The notes under the pieces were generated by a model, which saw only the letters and a list, made by a program, of their open reading frames with translations, did no database searches and had not been told where the DNA came from. Shown in pieces: positions 32,280 through 42,700 of a stretch of DNA of 64,000 bases. The DNA is taken from contig OZ017752.1 in the NCBI GenBank assembly GCA_963969365.1, positions 868,001-932,000 of the forward strand. Direction: 5' to 3'. Source of the stretch: Asterochloris sp. CNOR1 (lineage: Eukaryota > Chlorophyta > Trebouxiophyceae > Trebouxiales > Trebouxiaceae). Each line of letters begins with the position of its first letter. The first letter of the stretch is position 1. The position numbers and the translations under genes were made by a program.

Positions 32280-34816
32280 ATGCTTGAGGAGGGTGATGGA
32301 CGCACTCCTGGCCCGGGCTCAACTTTTGAGGATGTCAAGGTGCCATCACCTTTGATTGCTTGGTCAAGCCCTTTTTGATGCACCTTGTGCCAGGCACATG
32401 GCTGCACCGCCATGGACCGCATGACATGCGTGATGTTGTCATTGGCGCAGGAGTACTATGGCAAGGTGCTGAGCACCAGCGCCGACCTGAAGACCAATGC
32501 CTGCACGGCTGCGGGGCGGCCCCACCGCCTGATCAGGGACATCATGCAGCGCATCCCTGCAGCCGTCTCTGACAAGTTCTACGGCTGCGGCGCCCCACTG
32601 CCGCTGGGCATCAAAGGTGTGTGGCCTGCAGCTTTTGACATCAACTCGTAGGCGCTAGAGGGTTGGCTGTGGCATGCCATTGAGCTGTTGTACACTAACA
32701 GTGCATGCCTGTGCAGATTGCATACTGCGGCTCACAGGCCTCTTTCCCACCATTTAGCCCAGCAGTCCCAAGCCTCAGCTAGCCATATGTCTCCTGCGCC
32801 TGCTTACAGGACTGCGCGTGCTGGATCTGGGCAGCGGCAGTGGACGGGACTGCTACGTGTGTGCAGCCCTGGTGGGGGAGCAGGGTTCTGTCATCGGTGT
32901 TGACATGACAGAGGAGCAGATTCAGGTGGAGCAGATTCAGCCTGCTTGCCATCATTGCTACCCACATGGCCCAAACGCATTTTGAGCTGACATGGAGCAG
33001 GTATAGGTAGGCTCCCTGATCTTTCTTGGCGCCAGCGGTGGCCGCCCGCTGGGCTCTGTGCTTTTTTCTGCTGCAGGCCTGTGATGCATTAGTGGACGTG
33101 TATTACCTTCAGCATGCGCTCTGAGCATGCTTTTGAGCGGGTGGGGTGCTGCTTCTCGTCCGCCAAGTCCTTCCTCCATTGCATCCTGCAGGTTGCAAAG
33201 GACAACGCCGCCTCATTCTGCCAGCACTTAGGCTACTCCAAGGCCAACATGCACTTCATAAAAGGGCACATTGAGTACCTGGACAAGGCTGGCATCCCAG
33301 ATGACAGCATCAACATCGTGATCTCCAATTGCGTGATCAACTTGTCCCCCGACAAACAGCGAGTACTGCAGGAGACCTACCGGGTACTGGCCCCTGGCGG
33401 CGAGTTCTATTTCAGTGATGTCTATTGCGACCGCAGGCTGCCCCAGAGTGTGCGCGACCACAAGGTGTGTTGTGTGCTGGTGGGGACCTCGACTGTTGTG
33501 CCGGTGGTGGGGTGTGCTGATGGCAGTCAGCGCCCCTCCCACCCCCTGTCTCTCCCTGGGTGCACACTGAACGTCCAGGGGGGTTGATCGCCATTGGGGC
33601 TCCGATGGTTGCAATGCACAATATCTGTACCCCAGGCTGATTCTGCTAGGGATTTTTTGCACCTCAGGCTGATCCTGCTGCGGGCCGAAGGTTGGCCCGC
33701 CGGCATGCCCGTGGTGGTTGTCACTGCTGGCGTGCAGGCCGCTGAGGCCGTGCCAACAATCATCACATGCAATGGCAGCGATCAAAAGGGGTGTCCCTGA
33801 CGCAGCACTTGGGCTTGCATAGTGTGCTGTCATCATGCATCCTGCTTGGCTGCAGCACAGCTGATGCCTGCCCTCTGCTTTTCTTGCTGCATCCAGGTCT
33901 GACTCCCAGCAACCTTCACGTTCACACTGCCTACCAGGTGCTGTGGGGCGAGTGCATCTCAGGCGCTCTCTACTGTGAGGACTTCAAGCGCCTAGCCCAA
34001 GGCGCAGGCTTCACTGCCCCCAGAGAGCTTTGTTCCTCTCCGATAGAAATCACCGACGCTGAGCTCCAGGGGGTGGTGGGCAACGCCCGCTTCCGTTCGA
34101 TCACCTATCGGCTGTTCAAGCTGCCTGACCTGCTCGAGACCCAGTGTGAGGACTATGGCCAGACAGCCACATACAAGGTGCGCTGGCGCATCAGCACTCA
34201 ACCTGCCCATGCAAGCTGCCAAGGGAGACTCCTCTTCTGATGCCCTCTATTGCTGAGAAAGGCGTGTGTATGCTGCTCAGAGCAGGACGCACCCTAGCTC
34301 TCTAGCTGACGGTCAGGAGGCAGTTGGGACTGGCTGGCAGTGCGCCATGCCGTGCCTGGATGAGGATGCATGGTGCTCACAATGGCATGTTTTGCTGCGT
34401 CTTCTGACATTGACAGTGCACCTGCAGGGCACCATCCCTGGCCACACTCACTCCTACTCACTTGACGACCACCACCACTTCCAGACGGGCAAGCCCATGC
34501 TTGTGTGCGGCAACACAGCTGCCATGCTGGGAGAGAGGAACTTGAGCTGGCTGTCAAAGCACTTTTCGGTGAGGCAGCTCTTGGGCATACATCTCCTCGC
34601 ATTTGCAAGCTGTACTACAGGGCAGACACTACTTGGCAACACACATGTGATGGTGCTGTGCAGGTTACTGGTGACAGGTCTGCGCACTATGGGCTCTATC
34701 AGTGCAGCGCCCCTGCCGCGGGGCAGCCAGCTTACTCTGCTGCCCCTGAGGCACCACTGTCTGCAGCACCAGCATCATGCTGTGCCCCAAAAAGGCCTGG
34801 CAGCAAGTGCTGCTGA
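32280..34816 (+). CDS. Arsenite S-adenosylmethionine methyltransferase (ArsM/AS3MT family)
   Basis: ArsM methylates As(III) using S-adenosylmethionine to mono-, di- and trimethylated species, an arsenic detoxification route. Seven exons join in frame: 32280-32339, 32451-32616, 32810-32925, 33192-33464, 33938-34177, 34428-34568 and 34664-34816, giving 382 residues, normal for the family. SAM motif I is VLDLGSGSGRDCY, followed by VIGVDMTEEQI. The four family cysteines are all present in context: LKTNACTA, FYGCGAPLPLGIKG, ISNCVINLSPDKQRVL and GECISGALYCEDF. The C-terminal arsenic-binding-like region (HHHFQTGKPMLVCGNTAAML) ends with Cys-rich ASCCAPKRPGSKCC. The ATG at 32280 gives a short leader before EYYGKVLS and no obvious targeting peptide. 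TGTAA follows 24 bp after the stop. Convergent with the SNARE gene. Confidence 0.95.
32911..32940 (+). repeat. 15-bp direct duplication across a splice donor
   Basis: Exon 3 of the methyltransferase ends GAGGAGCAGATTCAG and the intron begins GTGGAGCAGATTCAG. The two 15-base blocks differ at one position, so the donor lies exactly at the junction of a tandem duplication. Confidence 0.8.
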
Positions 34817-34839
34817 AGACCGAGCACCACTTGCGACTT

Positions 34840-34844
34840 TGTAA
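34840..34844 (+). terminator. TGTAA poly(A) signal of the arsenite methyltransferase
   Basis: TGTAA begins 24 bp after the stop codon at 34816, matching the chlorophyte polyadenylation motif. Confidence 0.55.
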
Positions 34845-34994
34845 TCCAGCACTGATTGACGTCCTGTCGAAGTATGTCCTGAACTGCAATGAAGCTGACC
34901 ATTTGCGTTGCACAAACATTGCATGGTTGCTTGACCATGGAAGTTTCATGTTCACAGTGAGCAGCGAGCGAACAGAAAGTGTTTGAAGGGCTGT

Positions 34995-37820
34995 TCAACT
35001 TTTGAACATGGTGAAGAGGTACAGCCCAATCCCTAGCAGAACACAGATCAGTGTGACATCTATGCAGAAATTGCGACCCGACCGCATGGAGGTAACGAGG
35101 CCCTTCAACTTGAGGTTGTTTGTCTTCAAGTCCTTGGTAGCCTTGTCAATCTGCAACATGAAGGGCCACGGTCTGCTACAGTGCTGCAGGCTGCTGGCCA
35201 GTCGCTGCTCAGGCCGGCAGGAGCCAGGTGTGACAAGTTGTTCTGGCGCCAGCCTTTCCTGTAAGAAAGCCCCAGGGCATGCTTCCCTAGGCTGCCGGGC
35301 AGTATCTGCACAGATGTTTTGCAGCAAACTGCTTGCCCAGCACATTGTTGCTGCACCATCATGCATCAAAGCCAGAGGCATGTCCATAGTGAGACACCAC
35401 GGCCTGACCATGCAGGCTACACGGCCATTCGAACAGCTGCCTGTCTGCTCAGGCAGCAAGCCTCAGGGACATGACGCACTTGCCACTCACTTTTTCATCG
35501 ATTGTGTCCAGCAAGACATCCTGGGTCTTGAGGGCCTCCCCCATGGACTCCCCAATGCCCTTGAGGGTGCTCAGCCCCTTTTCAATGTTGTCCAGGTGCT
35601 GATCCTGCTTGGTTTTGGCTATCTGCCAGTCCTGCAGCAGGGGTGGGTGGGGCTGAGAGTTGCACAGCATCTCGCAGGGGGGCCTTGCTGCTTTTGAAAC
35701 CTGCACCAGAAACGAGGTGTGGCGGGAGACTGTTTGTTGCCAGGACCTGGCAGCATGCAGGGCAGGCTCTGAGGCTGGCTGCTTGCCAATCCTGCAGCGG
35801 GGGTGCGGCTGGGCTGAGAGGGTTCACAGCACCTCTCAGGGGGCCTGGCTGCTTCTCAAAAAGTGGAGGCGTGGCTTGGGCAGCAATGGTGCTCAGATCT
35901 GAGCAGGGCGGGCCTCAGCCACATGCCAGTACTGCAGCAGTTGTGAGACATTGTAGGAGCTATGTGCAGTGGTCCACAGCAGCACGTGGCAGCCTGAGTG
36001 CCGCCGCAGGGCTGCCTGGCCTTTGCTAAAGAATGAGCAGGCTTCCAGCACAAGCTCTGCATGCTGGCAGCACTGATCCCATTAGCCTAGTGCAACACTC
36101 TCACCATGGCCAACTTCCTGCTCTCCTCCGTGTGCTGGTAGTAGGCAGGGTTGTTCATGGCCCTGGAGTCTGGGCCGCCCTGGAGGTCGATGTGGGCCTG
36201 CGCCCCAGCAGCCATGGCAGTGCCCAGCGCCAGAGGCTGCATGCCAGACATGGGGAGGTGAGCCTTCACGCAGCTGGGGATGTGCAAGCAGCGCTGGTGC
36301 AGATGAGTGTAGTAGAGTTTCTGGCAGGTAGCATCAATGCAGTGGAGCAGAGGACAGGCCAGACGCTTCTAGCTGTGTACATGCAGATGGTGTAGATCAC
36401 GCCTGACCACTTGGCTGTGTGCACGCAACACTGCTTTCGGTTGAGGAGACGACAGGCCAGCCAGTGGTGGCTGTGCATATGCAGCTGGCTCAGAGCAGGG
36501 CAGGCCATGATGGCTGTGTGCACGTGGCACTGGTGCAGGCAATGCAGCACGTAGAGCCTGAGACTCACTCTGCTGGGCTTACGGGGGCCATGCACGCCAT
36601 CAGGCACCTCTGCAATGGCATCCTTGATCAGCTTGACCTGCAATCATACACTGCTTTGGCCTGGTTCTTAGCACATGCCCGAAATTGCGATGCTCAACCT
36701 CCAGCACGACACCACCAGGACTGCGTGCAACGACGAGCGCACTTGCTGCTGAGCATGGCAGTGATGGTCCCCAAGACAGCTCTGAAGCCAATGCTGCCAT
36801 CTTGGCTGCTCATCCAGGCACCTCCAATGAGCTGCATGCCATGCTTGGTTATCAAGATATGAGCCCACCTTGACCTGACGGTCAGCAATGACCTGCGGGG
36901 TCACATTCTTCCCCTTTTTAAGCAGCTTCTCCAGCTTGGGCACATCCTCCGCCATGAGGGCCCCCTTGGCCCGCCTGCAGCAGCAGATGCCCAGGTGACA
37001 GGGCCTGGACTTCACCCCAACTTCCATATGGGCAAAGCTGCACCCACTGAGGGCGCAACGCTGAAGGGCTGACATGTCTGGCTGCTGGCGCAGCTCCATG
37101 CAGGCTGACATCCAGAACTGTGCGCCCCAGCATCGGGGGCTGATCATGGCTGCTACAGCTGGCAGGAGGCGGTGGTGCACAGCTGGGGCGCAAGAGCTGC
37201 TGGTGCTTGGCTGGTTAGGTGCTGCCGGACCCATCGTTGCACAGTACGCGCATCAGCTCCCAGGGGCCCCATGCAACTGGAGGCTGTTGCCCACAAGCTG
37301 TGCCCAGGGTCCTCACCGCAGCTCAGCGTTCATGGCTGCCTTCTGCGCTCTGTTCTTCTCTGCTGCAATCTCATCTGCTTTCTGCACACAGTGGGTGGCG
37401 AGGTGGCTGCGTGCAACCCGATGAGCAACATTGACAGGGCCAGCTAATTGAAGGTGGGCAGACCGGCCACAGCTGCTTCGCAGGACAGCCTGGCTCAGGC
37501 CGCGGCCTGGTCCCATCTGGAACCTGCATCAGCCCTCTATGCCCCGGGAGCTTACCAGAGTGAGCTCGTTGACACGGGTGACAAGAGACTGGAACTCATC
37601 CAGGAAGGGGTCATTGGACTTCTCAAGCCGCTCAGGCTTGTCTGCCACATACTTCTCATACCTACAGACAAGCCAGCGTGCTGGACTGGCGCTAACAGGG
37701 TTGCAATGGCAGTCAGTGTGGCTTCCACCAGGTGGGGATATGACATCAGAGTTTTGCAGCCGGGCTGCCTCACTTCTTGTAAATGACCTCAGTCCTGCTG
37801 ACAATGTCACCGAGACTCAT
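34995..37820 (-). CDS. SYP7-type Qc-SNARE (syntaxin of plants 71-like)
   Basis: SYP7 proteins are Viridiplantae-type Qc-SNAREs acting at the endoplasmic reticulum, plasma membrane and cell plate in membrane fusion. Eight exons on the minus strand: 37820-37774 (MSLGDIVSRTEVIYKK), 37661-37556 (YEKYVADKPERLEKSNDPFL), 37381-37317, 36974-36869, about 36636-36560, about 36275-36105, 35631-35491 and 35150-34995. The N-terminal helical part is followed by RRAKGALMAEDVPKLEKLLK. The SNARE motif runs DQHLDNIEKGLSTLKGIGES to IDKATKDLKTNNLKLKG, with the layer-0 Gln in ALKTQDVLLD. A single C-terminal tail anchor reads CIDVTLICVLLGIGLYLF and ends TMFKS. The joint between the exons ending PRKPSR and starting near AHLPMSG is ambiguous by a few residues. 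Convergent with the arsenite methyltransferase (178 bp). Confidence 0.93.
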
Positions 37821-38240
37821 GTCGAAGGTTTGCACTCAGCTTAGGCTGGTGGTCTGAGACGCATACCTGTGCAATGTATGTGGGTGGGCAAGCACACAGC
37901 ACACTGGCTCAGGGCTTGCGACAAGAGAATGGGCTGGCCAGGCGCAAGAAAGCAAGTCTTGTGTAAGGCTTGTAAGCAAACCACATCGTGCAGGAGTCAG
38001 GCTTCAGGGGCTGATGGGGAGGAAGAGGTGGCTGGAATGTCTACTAGCCCCTCGCATGGCTGCTGCCTCAGAGATGGCGATGCTCAGGGTCAGACATGAG
38101 CTGTGGAATCTGCTCCCGGCTGTCAGCCAAATGCAGGCAGTCCGTGGATATGCATCTCTGCAGGCTGTGGGCAGGGGTGTGAGTCATGACGGTGCGCCCT
38201 TGCAATCAATGAAGCCCCAGTTGTTTAGCTTTGGCACCCA
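37821..38240. promoter_or_regulatory. Divergent 5' region between the Qc-SNARE and the next plus-strand gene
   Basis: This 420-bp gap lies between the SNARE start at 37820 and the first plus-strand ATG at 38241. No gene or recognised motif is visible; it should carry both promoters. Confidence 0.4.
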
Positions 38241-39217
38241 ATGTCCAGCTCTACACATACTGCCGAGCTTCACAGTATGATGGCAGATCCAAGTGAGAGC
38301 ATTTCTGGTCATGCAGCCCTGCTTGCTGCAGGCTTGGTGAAGGGCCCATCCGATGTGTGGCAAGGGCGGCGGCCACAGCGCCAGCTGCTGCTGCACTCGC
38401 AGCAGCGGTATGTGCAGGCTGCCCCAGCAGAGCAGCCTGATCATGACACTGGCAGGCAGGCAGCCGGAGAAGCACAGCAGGCGCAGCATCATCAGCAGGC
38501 GCCGCATGCCTACTCAGACGGGCAGGCTCAGCAGGGGTCTGTGGCGGCTGAGGCTGCGGCTGGGGACGGCGAGCCTCAGTACGCAGGCATGGACCCGAAG
38601 AATCGGCGCAAATGGATTGATGCGGTGCGTCTCTAAAGCCTATCTGTTCTGGCAGCTGCTGCTAGCCATAGCCCATGTGCAGGGCAAGCTGAATGGCGCT
38701 GAGCGTGATGCTTGCTGCAGTGGAACTCTCCAGGCCTGCTTTGCATGCAAAGCAGGATACTGTCTGCTGCTGTCAACCTTAGAGGTCTGCACCTCTGGTA
38801 CCCCAGTGGTGCTGCAGAAATGCAGTGCACACATTCGCTCTGCATGCCGCGGCATGGCCTGTCTTCTGCGAGTTCAGTTGTGCTATCTCTGTGGTCGGCT
38901 CTGCAGCTGGATGTCTATATGGCAGCGCTGTCTCAATGGCAGAAGATTCTGATATGGAGAGGGCCTGGGCATTTAAGGGGGGCCACGAAGCTGCTGTCTG
39001 CCAGTCTGAGGTTCTCTTTCTGTGCTTGGCTCTGCAGCACCTGAAGGGTACGAAAAAGGTGCTGGCCCGCTATCTGGGCCCCGAGGAGGCGACACAGGTC
39101 GTCACCTATTTGGGCACATTGCGCACGCTGGCCTTCTTGAAGCCGCGGGTGGACTTCCTGGTGCAGACGCAGCCGCCGCAGGCTCTAGAGCCCCACCTGA
39201 GGGACGCTGTGACTGAG
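38241..39217 (+). CDS. Unrecognised exons: either the 5' end of the IF-2 gene or a separate small gene
   Basis: Three exons are visible. Exon 38241-38624 starts MSSSTHTAELHSMMADPSES and is Gln/Ala-rich, ending MDPKNRRKWIDA before gtgcgt. The next begins at 38907 (LDVYMAALSQWQK; its 3' end is unclear). The third is 39038-39217 (HLKGTKKVLARYLGPEEATQ, RTLAFLKPRVDFLVQ, LEPHLRDAVTE) ending before gtcagc. The last exon ends in phase 0, and the long IF-2 exon at 39780 begins in phase 0 ([11 protein letters not shown]), so a direct join is possible. In that case these exons are the N-terminus of mitochondrial-type IF-2. I recognise no domain in them. A separate gene would need its own stop, which I do not find convincingly. 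Confidence 0.45.
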
Positions 39218-39779
39218 GTCAGCACAAACTGTGCAGCTGCTGCTGTCGCCATCTGAGCCTGCATTCTGATCTTCGCTCTGGTGCCAGTTGCACGACGCTG
39301 TCACGCACCCTGTGCAGCTGGCTGCTGGTATGCCTAGCCTTTTCCTTATTTCTGATGCCAGCCAATGGATGCAGTGAAGAACTTGTGCACAACCTGTAGC
39401 TGGCAGGTGGGTGGGAATGTTGCAGCTTGTGTCTGCCAGGTAGTCTGAATGTGAGGCGGCCCTGGGATGCACTCAGGCCTGACCTGGCTAACAGCATAGC
39501 CTGGGTAGCCTGCTGCTGCCCCCCACAGGCGCAGCGTGCCACAAGTCCCCTGCACGTGTGCTGGCAGGTCAGAAAGCTGTGATTTGATCGTGAGCTGGTG
39601 TCAAGCTGGATGTGGGTGCAGGAGCTGGCAGCCCAGCTGAAGAGTCAGGCAGCTCAGCTGGAGACCAGCAGGCTCACCTCAGGGTTAGAGCTGTCCTGAT
39701 CTGCAGGTGCCCACCAAATACGCGGTCAGCTTGAACGCGGGGACTTGCAGGAATGCCGCTAAGATTCTGCGCCATGCAG

Positions 39780-42700
39780 GTCTCCACCAAGCCAGCAGTC
39801 CAGCTGGAAAGCGAGGATGCGCAGTACCGCAGTGGGCGCATGTTTGGACGCAAGGGGCCCAGCCGCCTGGCGCGGTGGGTGCGCCAGGACGTGGAGCAGC
39901 CCCCCCTGCTCCAGGGGGAGATCCAGGACCACCTGCTGGAGTGGCAGCCCAGCAGCGACCTACGCAGCGAGCGGCGCACCCTGCAGCAGCAGTGGGCGCC
40001 TGCAGAGGACCTGGACTGGGACCCTGAGGAGCCTCAAGGTGTGGGGCCCCAGGCTGCCGGCCGCCCCACCCCACTGCCCCTGTTTGAGGTGGACCCATTT
40101 GGCCTGCGTTCAGCCCAGCACCGGTACCGTGCATGCACACGAGCGATCCCCTCCTTGGGCAGGCCTGCCTGGGTGCAGAAGCAGCCCCACAGGGGGGCTG
40201 ATGGCAGCTCTGGGAACGCAGGGGCTGCTGGTGGCTTGGGGGTCGTAGGGGCAGGCAGCACTCTTCAGGGGGCAGGAGCTGGCGTCAAGGCCACAGGGGC
40301 TGGGCAGTCGCTGCACCAGTGGGCGCCCAATGACAGGGTTCCACTGCACTCCTCTGCAGGCCAGCCCCAGGCGCCGCCACCTGCGCAACAGCACCATGTT
40401 TCCCATCAGCAGCGTCACCAGGAGCCACAGGCGCAGCAGGGGGCGCCGCCTCAGCATCAGCAGCCCACGCAGCCCCCTCTGAACCAGCACTGGGCCGCCC
40501 TTCACCAGCAGCACCAGCAGCCCCCTCCCCAGCAGCAGTGGGCCCCTCAGAGCCACCGGAAGCGCCGCTGGCCCGACCGCAACTGGGAGCGCTGGTCCGA
40601 CCACGCGTGGCAGCCCACCAGCCACGGCAGCAGGGCAGGCTTTCGGCAGGCCCCCGAGGGGCCCGCGCCCCCGCCCAGGCCTGCCCTCCAAGCTCCGGGA
40701 GCAGGGCCCAGCCGCCCAGCTGCACAGCAGAAGTGGCCACCCCCGACCTGGGAGCCCCGGCAGTGGGAGGCACGCCCGTGGCCCCCACCTCCCAGGAACC
40801 AGCCCCTGCACGAGGTTGGGCCTCGCCCGCGGCCGCCCCTGCCGATGGCAGACGGGCGCTTCCCCCCCGGCGTGCTGGCGCCCAGGTCCCCCTGGCTGCA
40901 CTTCCCTGAGGACGTGATGGACATAGAGAGGCCCTGGCCGCAGCCCCGCAATCGGGCTGTTGGGGAGAGGCCCACATACAGGTGAAACGGCTGGGTGCCG
41001 CGCCTTGGCATATGCACTGTGCAGGGCATGTCTGGGCTGCAGCCCGTACCCTGGAGAGGCCGGTGCATGGGTGTGGCTGCAGTTCATGCAGATGTGCCAG
41101 AAAGGGGGGCCAGGTTACAGCCCTACCTGCCCCCACTGGGGAAGCTGTCTGGGTGAGACAAACAAACAGTGTGCCAGGGCATGAGCTGTTGCGTGTCATG
41201 TCGTGGACCTGTTGAGCGTCATGGCAGGCTTGCGTCCAGTCATATGTGCCTCCTCGCCCAGGCATGCAGACCTGCCCAGCAGCCGTCCTGATGCTAGGCC
41301 ACCGGATGTTGCATGGTGCTTGCAGGCCTGCTGTTGCCCTCCAGCACCCCAACCGGCGGCCAGCCAAGCCGACAGTGGACACTCACCGGACCCAGCATGA
41401 CCCCTGGAATGAGTCGCTGGCAGACTGGGAGCCAACAGAGACTGAAGAGAATGATCCAAACCTCCGCTTTGTGCGGGAGCAGTATGGGCAGCAGCAGTTG
41501 CAACAGGACCTGCACTGGGACTCCCCGCAGCAGTACCACCCGCCGCCTCCCCAGCAGCAGCAGCAGCAGCCACAGCAGCGGCCGCAGCAGCAGGCTGCTC
41601 GTGCTGAGCCTGAGCCCCTCCAGCCGGTGTTGCTGCCGGCAGACGTGACCATGCGTGCGCTGGCTGGCCTGCTAGGTGCGCACAGGGCTAGCCGCCGGGG
41701 CCTGCTGTGATGTTGTGCATGATATTGTGCATGTTTCCCAGACGCAAGGTGTGGGCAGGGCAGGGCCTGGGACCTGCACGCATCCCCCGGGTGTCCATGC
41801 AGCCAGCCTCTGCGTTCCACCTGCGCGGAGGAGCGTCACGTATGGCGGCTGCCTGACCAATGGTCAGAGCCGAGCCGGATGAGTGCAGGGACGGTGCTAG
41901 CCCCAGGATCTCACACACACTCCTATCTGCGCTGCAGAGCTTACGACCAACGAGCAGCAGGCTCGATTGGAGGCCATCCTTCAGGAGCTCGGGGAGACCA
42001 TGACCAGTGCAGAGGACAGGTGGGCTGCAGCGCTCCGCTGCGTCGACCCCTACTCTTCGGCAGGCTTTGGAGGGTGGTCAGCCCTGCTGCGGGCTGCCCC
42101 CCAGGCGGCCCTGAGCTCTGCCGGCCCAGCCAGCAGTCGCCAACTCTTTGCAGGGCACCATGCGATGAGCTGGACTGCAACTGCTGCATGTGATGTTGCA
42201 GCACTCACTTGGCACCAGCACCACCAAATCCCTGCCCCTCAGCTTCCTGAAGCCTGCCTGTAGACTGCCAGGCCACTGGCATGTGGCCTGCCTGCAGGGT
42301 GCCCCTGGACGTGGCTGAGCTGGCCTGCATGGAGTTTGGGCGCACAGTAGTGCGCGAGCTGGGCGCCAAAGGTGGGCTCCATCCAATCTTGTCGCTGCAG
42401 CCCTGCTTGTTGTCCCCTAGAGAGCCACCTGAGGGGCTCAAGGTGGTGCTGACCTGCACGTCTGTGCCCCGCCTGCAAGCTGAAGGCTGTCTCACCCTGT
42501 GGGTGCAGATCTGGATGCTGATGCTGTTCCCAGGCCAGCAGTGGTCACCGTGATGGGGCATGTCGACCACGGCAAGGTGGGCAACCTGGTGTGCCTTCTG
42601 CCACCTGCCAAGTGCTGGGTGACTGCTGACAAGCTGCCTGCTGCTGCTGTCTGGTAGGCTGCTGATATCTGCCTGCTGTCAATGGCCTGGCCTTCTGGAA

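Noticed and set aside
32039-32287. Transit peptide exon of the arsenite methyltransferase
   Set aside because: The Ala/Ser-rich frame is out of frame with the methyltransferase start at 32280 and ends in a stop overlapping it, with no splice pair found to join them. It is left as leader or upstream frame.
32280-34816. Recent bacterial transfer of the arsenite methyltransferase
   Set aside because: The family is widespread in algae, and this copy has six spliceosomal introns, host-like composition and a TGTAA signal, so any transfer is old.
40110-41382. Long minus-strand frames (325 and 365 codons)
   Set aside because: They mirror the Q/P-rich IF-2 exon and show only its reverse-complement composition (Gly/Ala/Arg runs). 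They are shadows, not genes.
41545-41595. CAG repeat as a microsatellite insertion
   Set aside because: It is in frame within IF-2, encodes poly-Gln in an already Gln/Pro-rich segment, and is short. It is best treated as part of the coding sequence.
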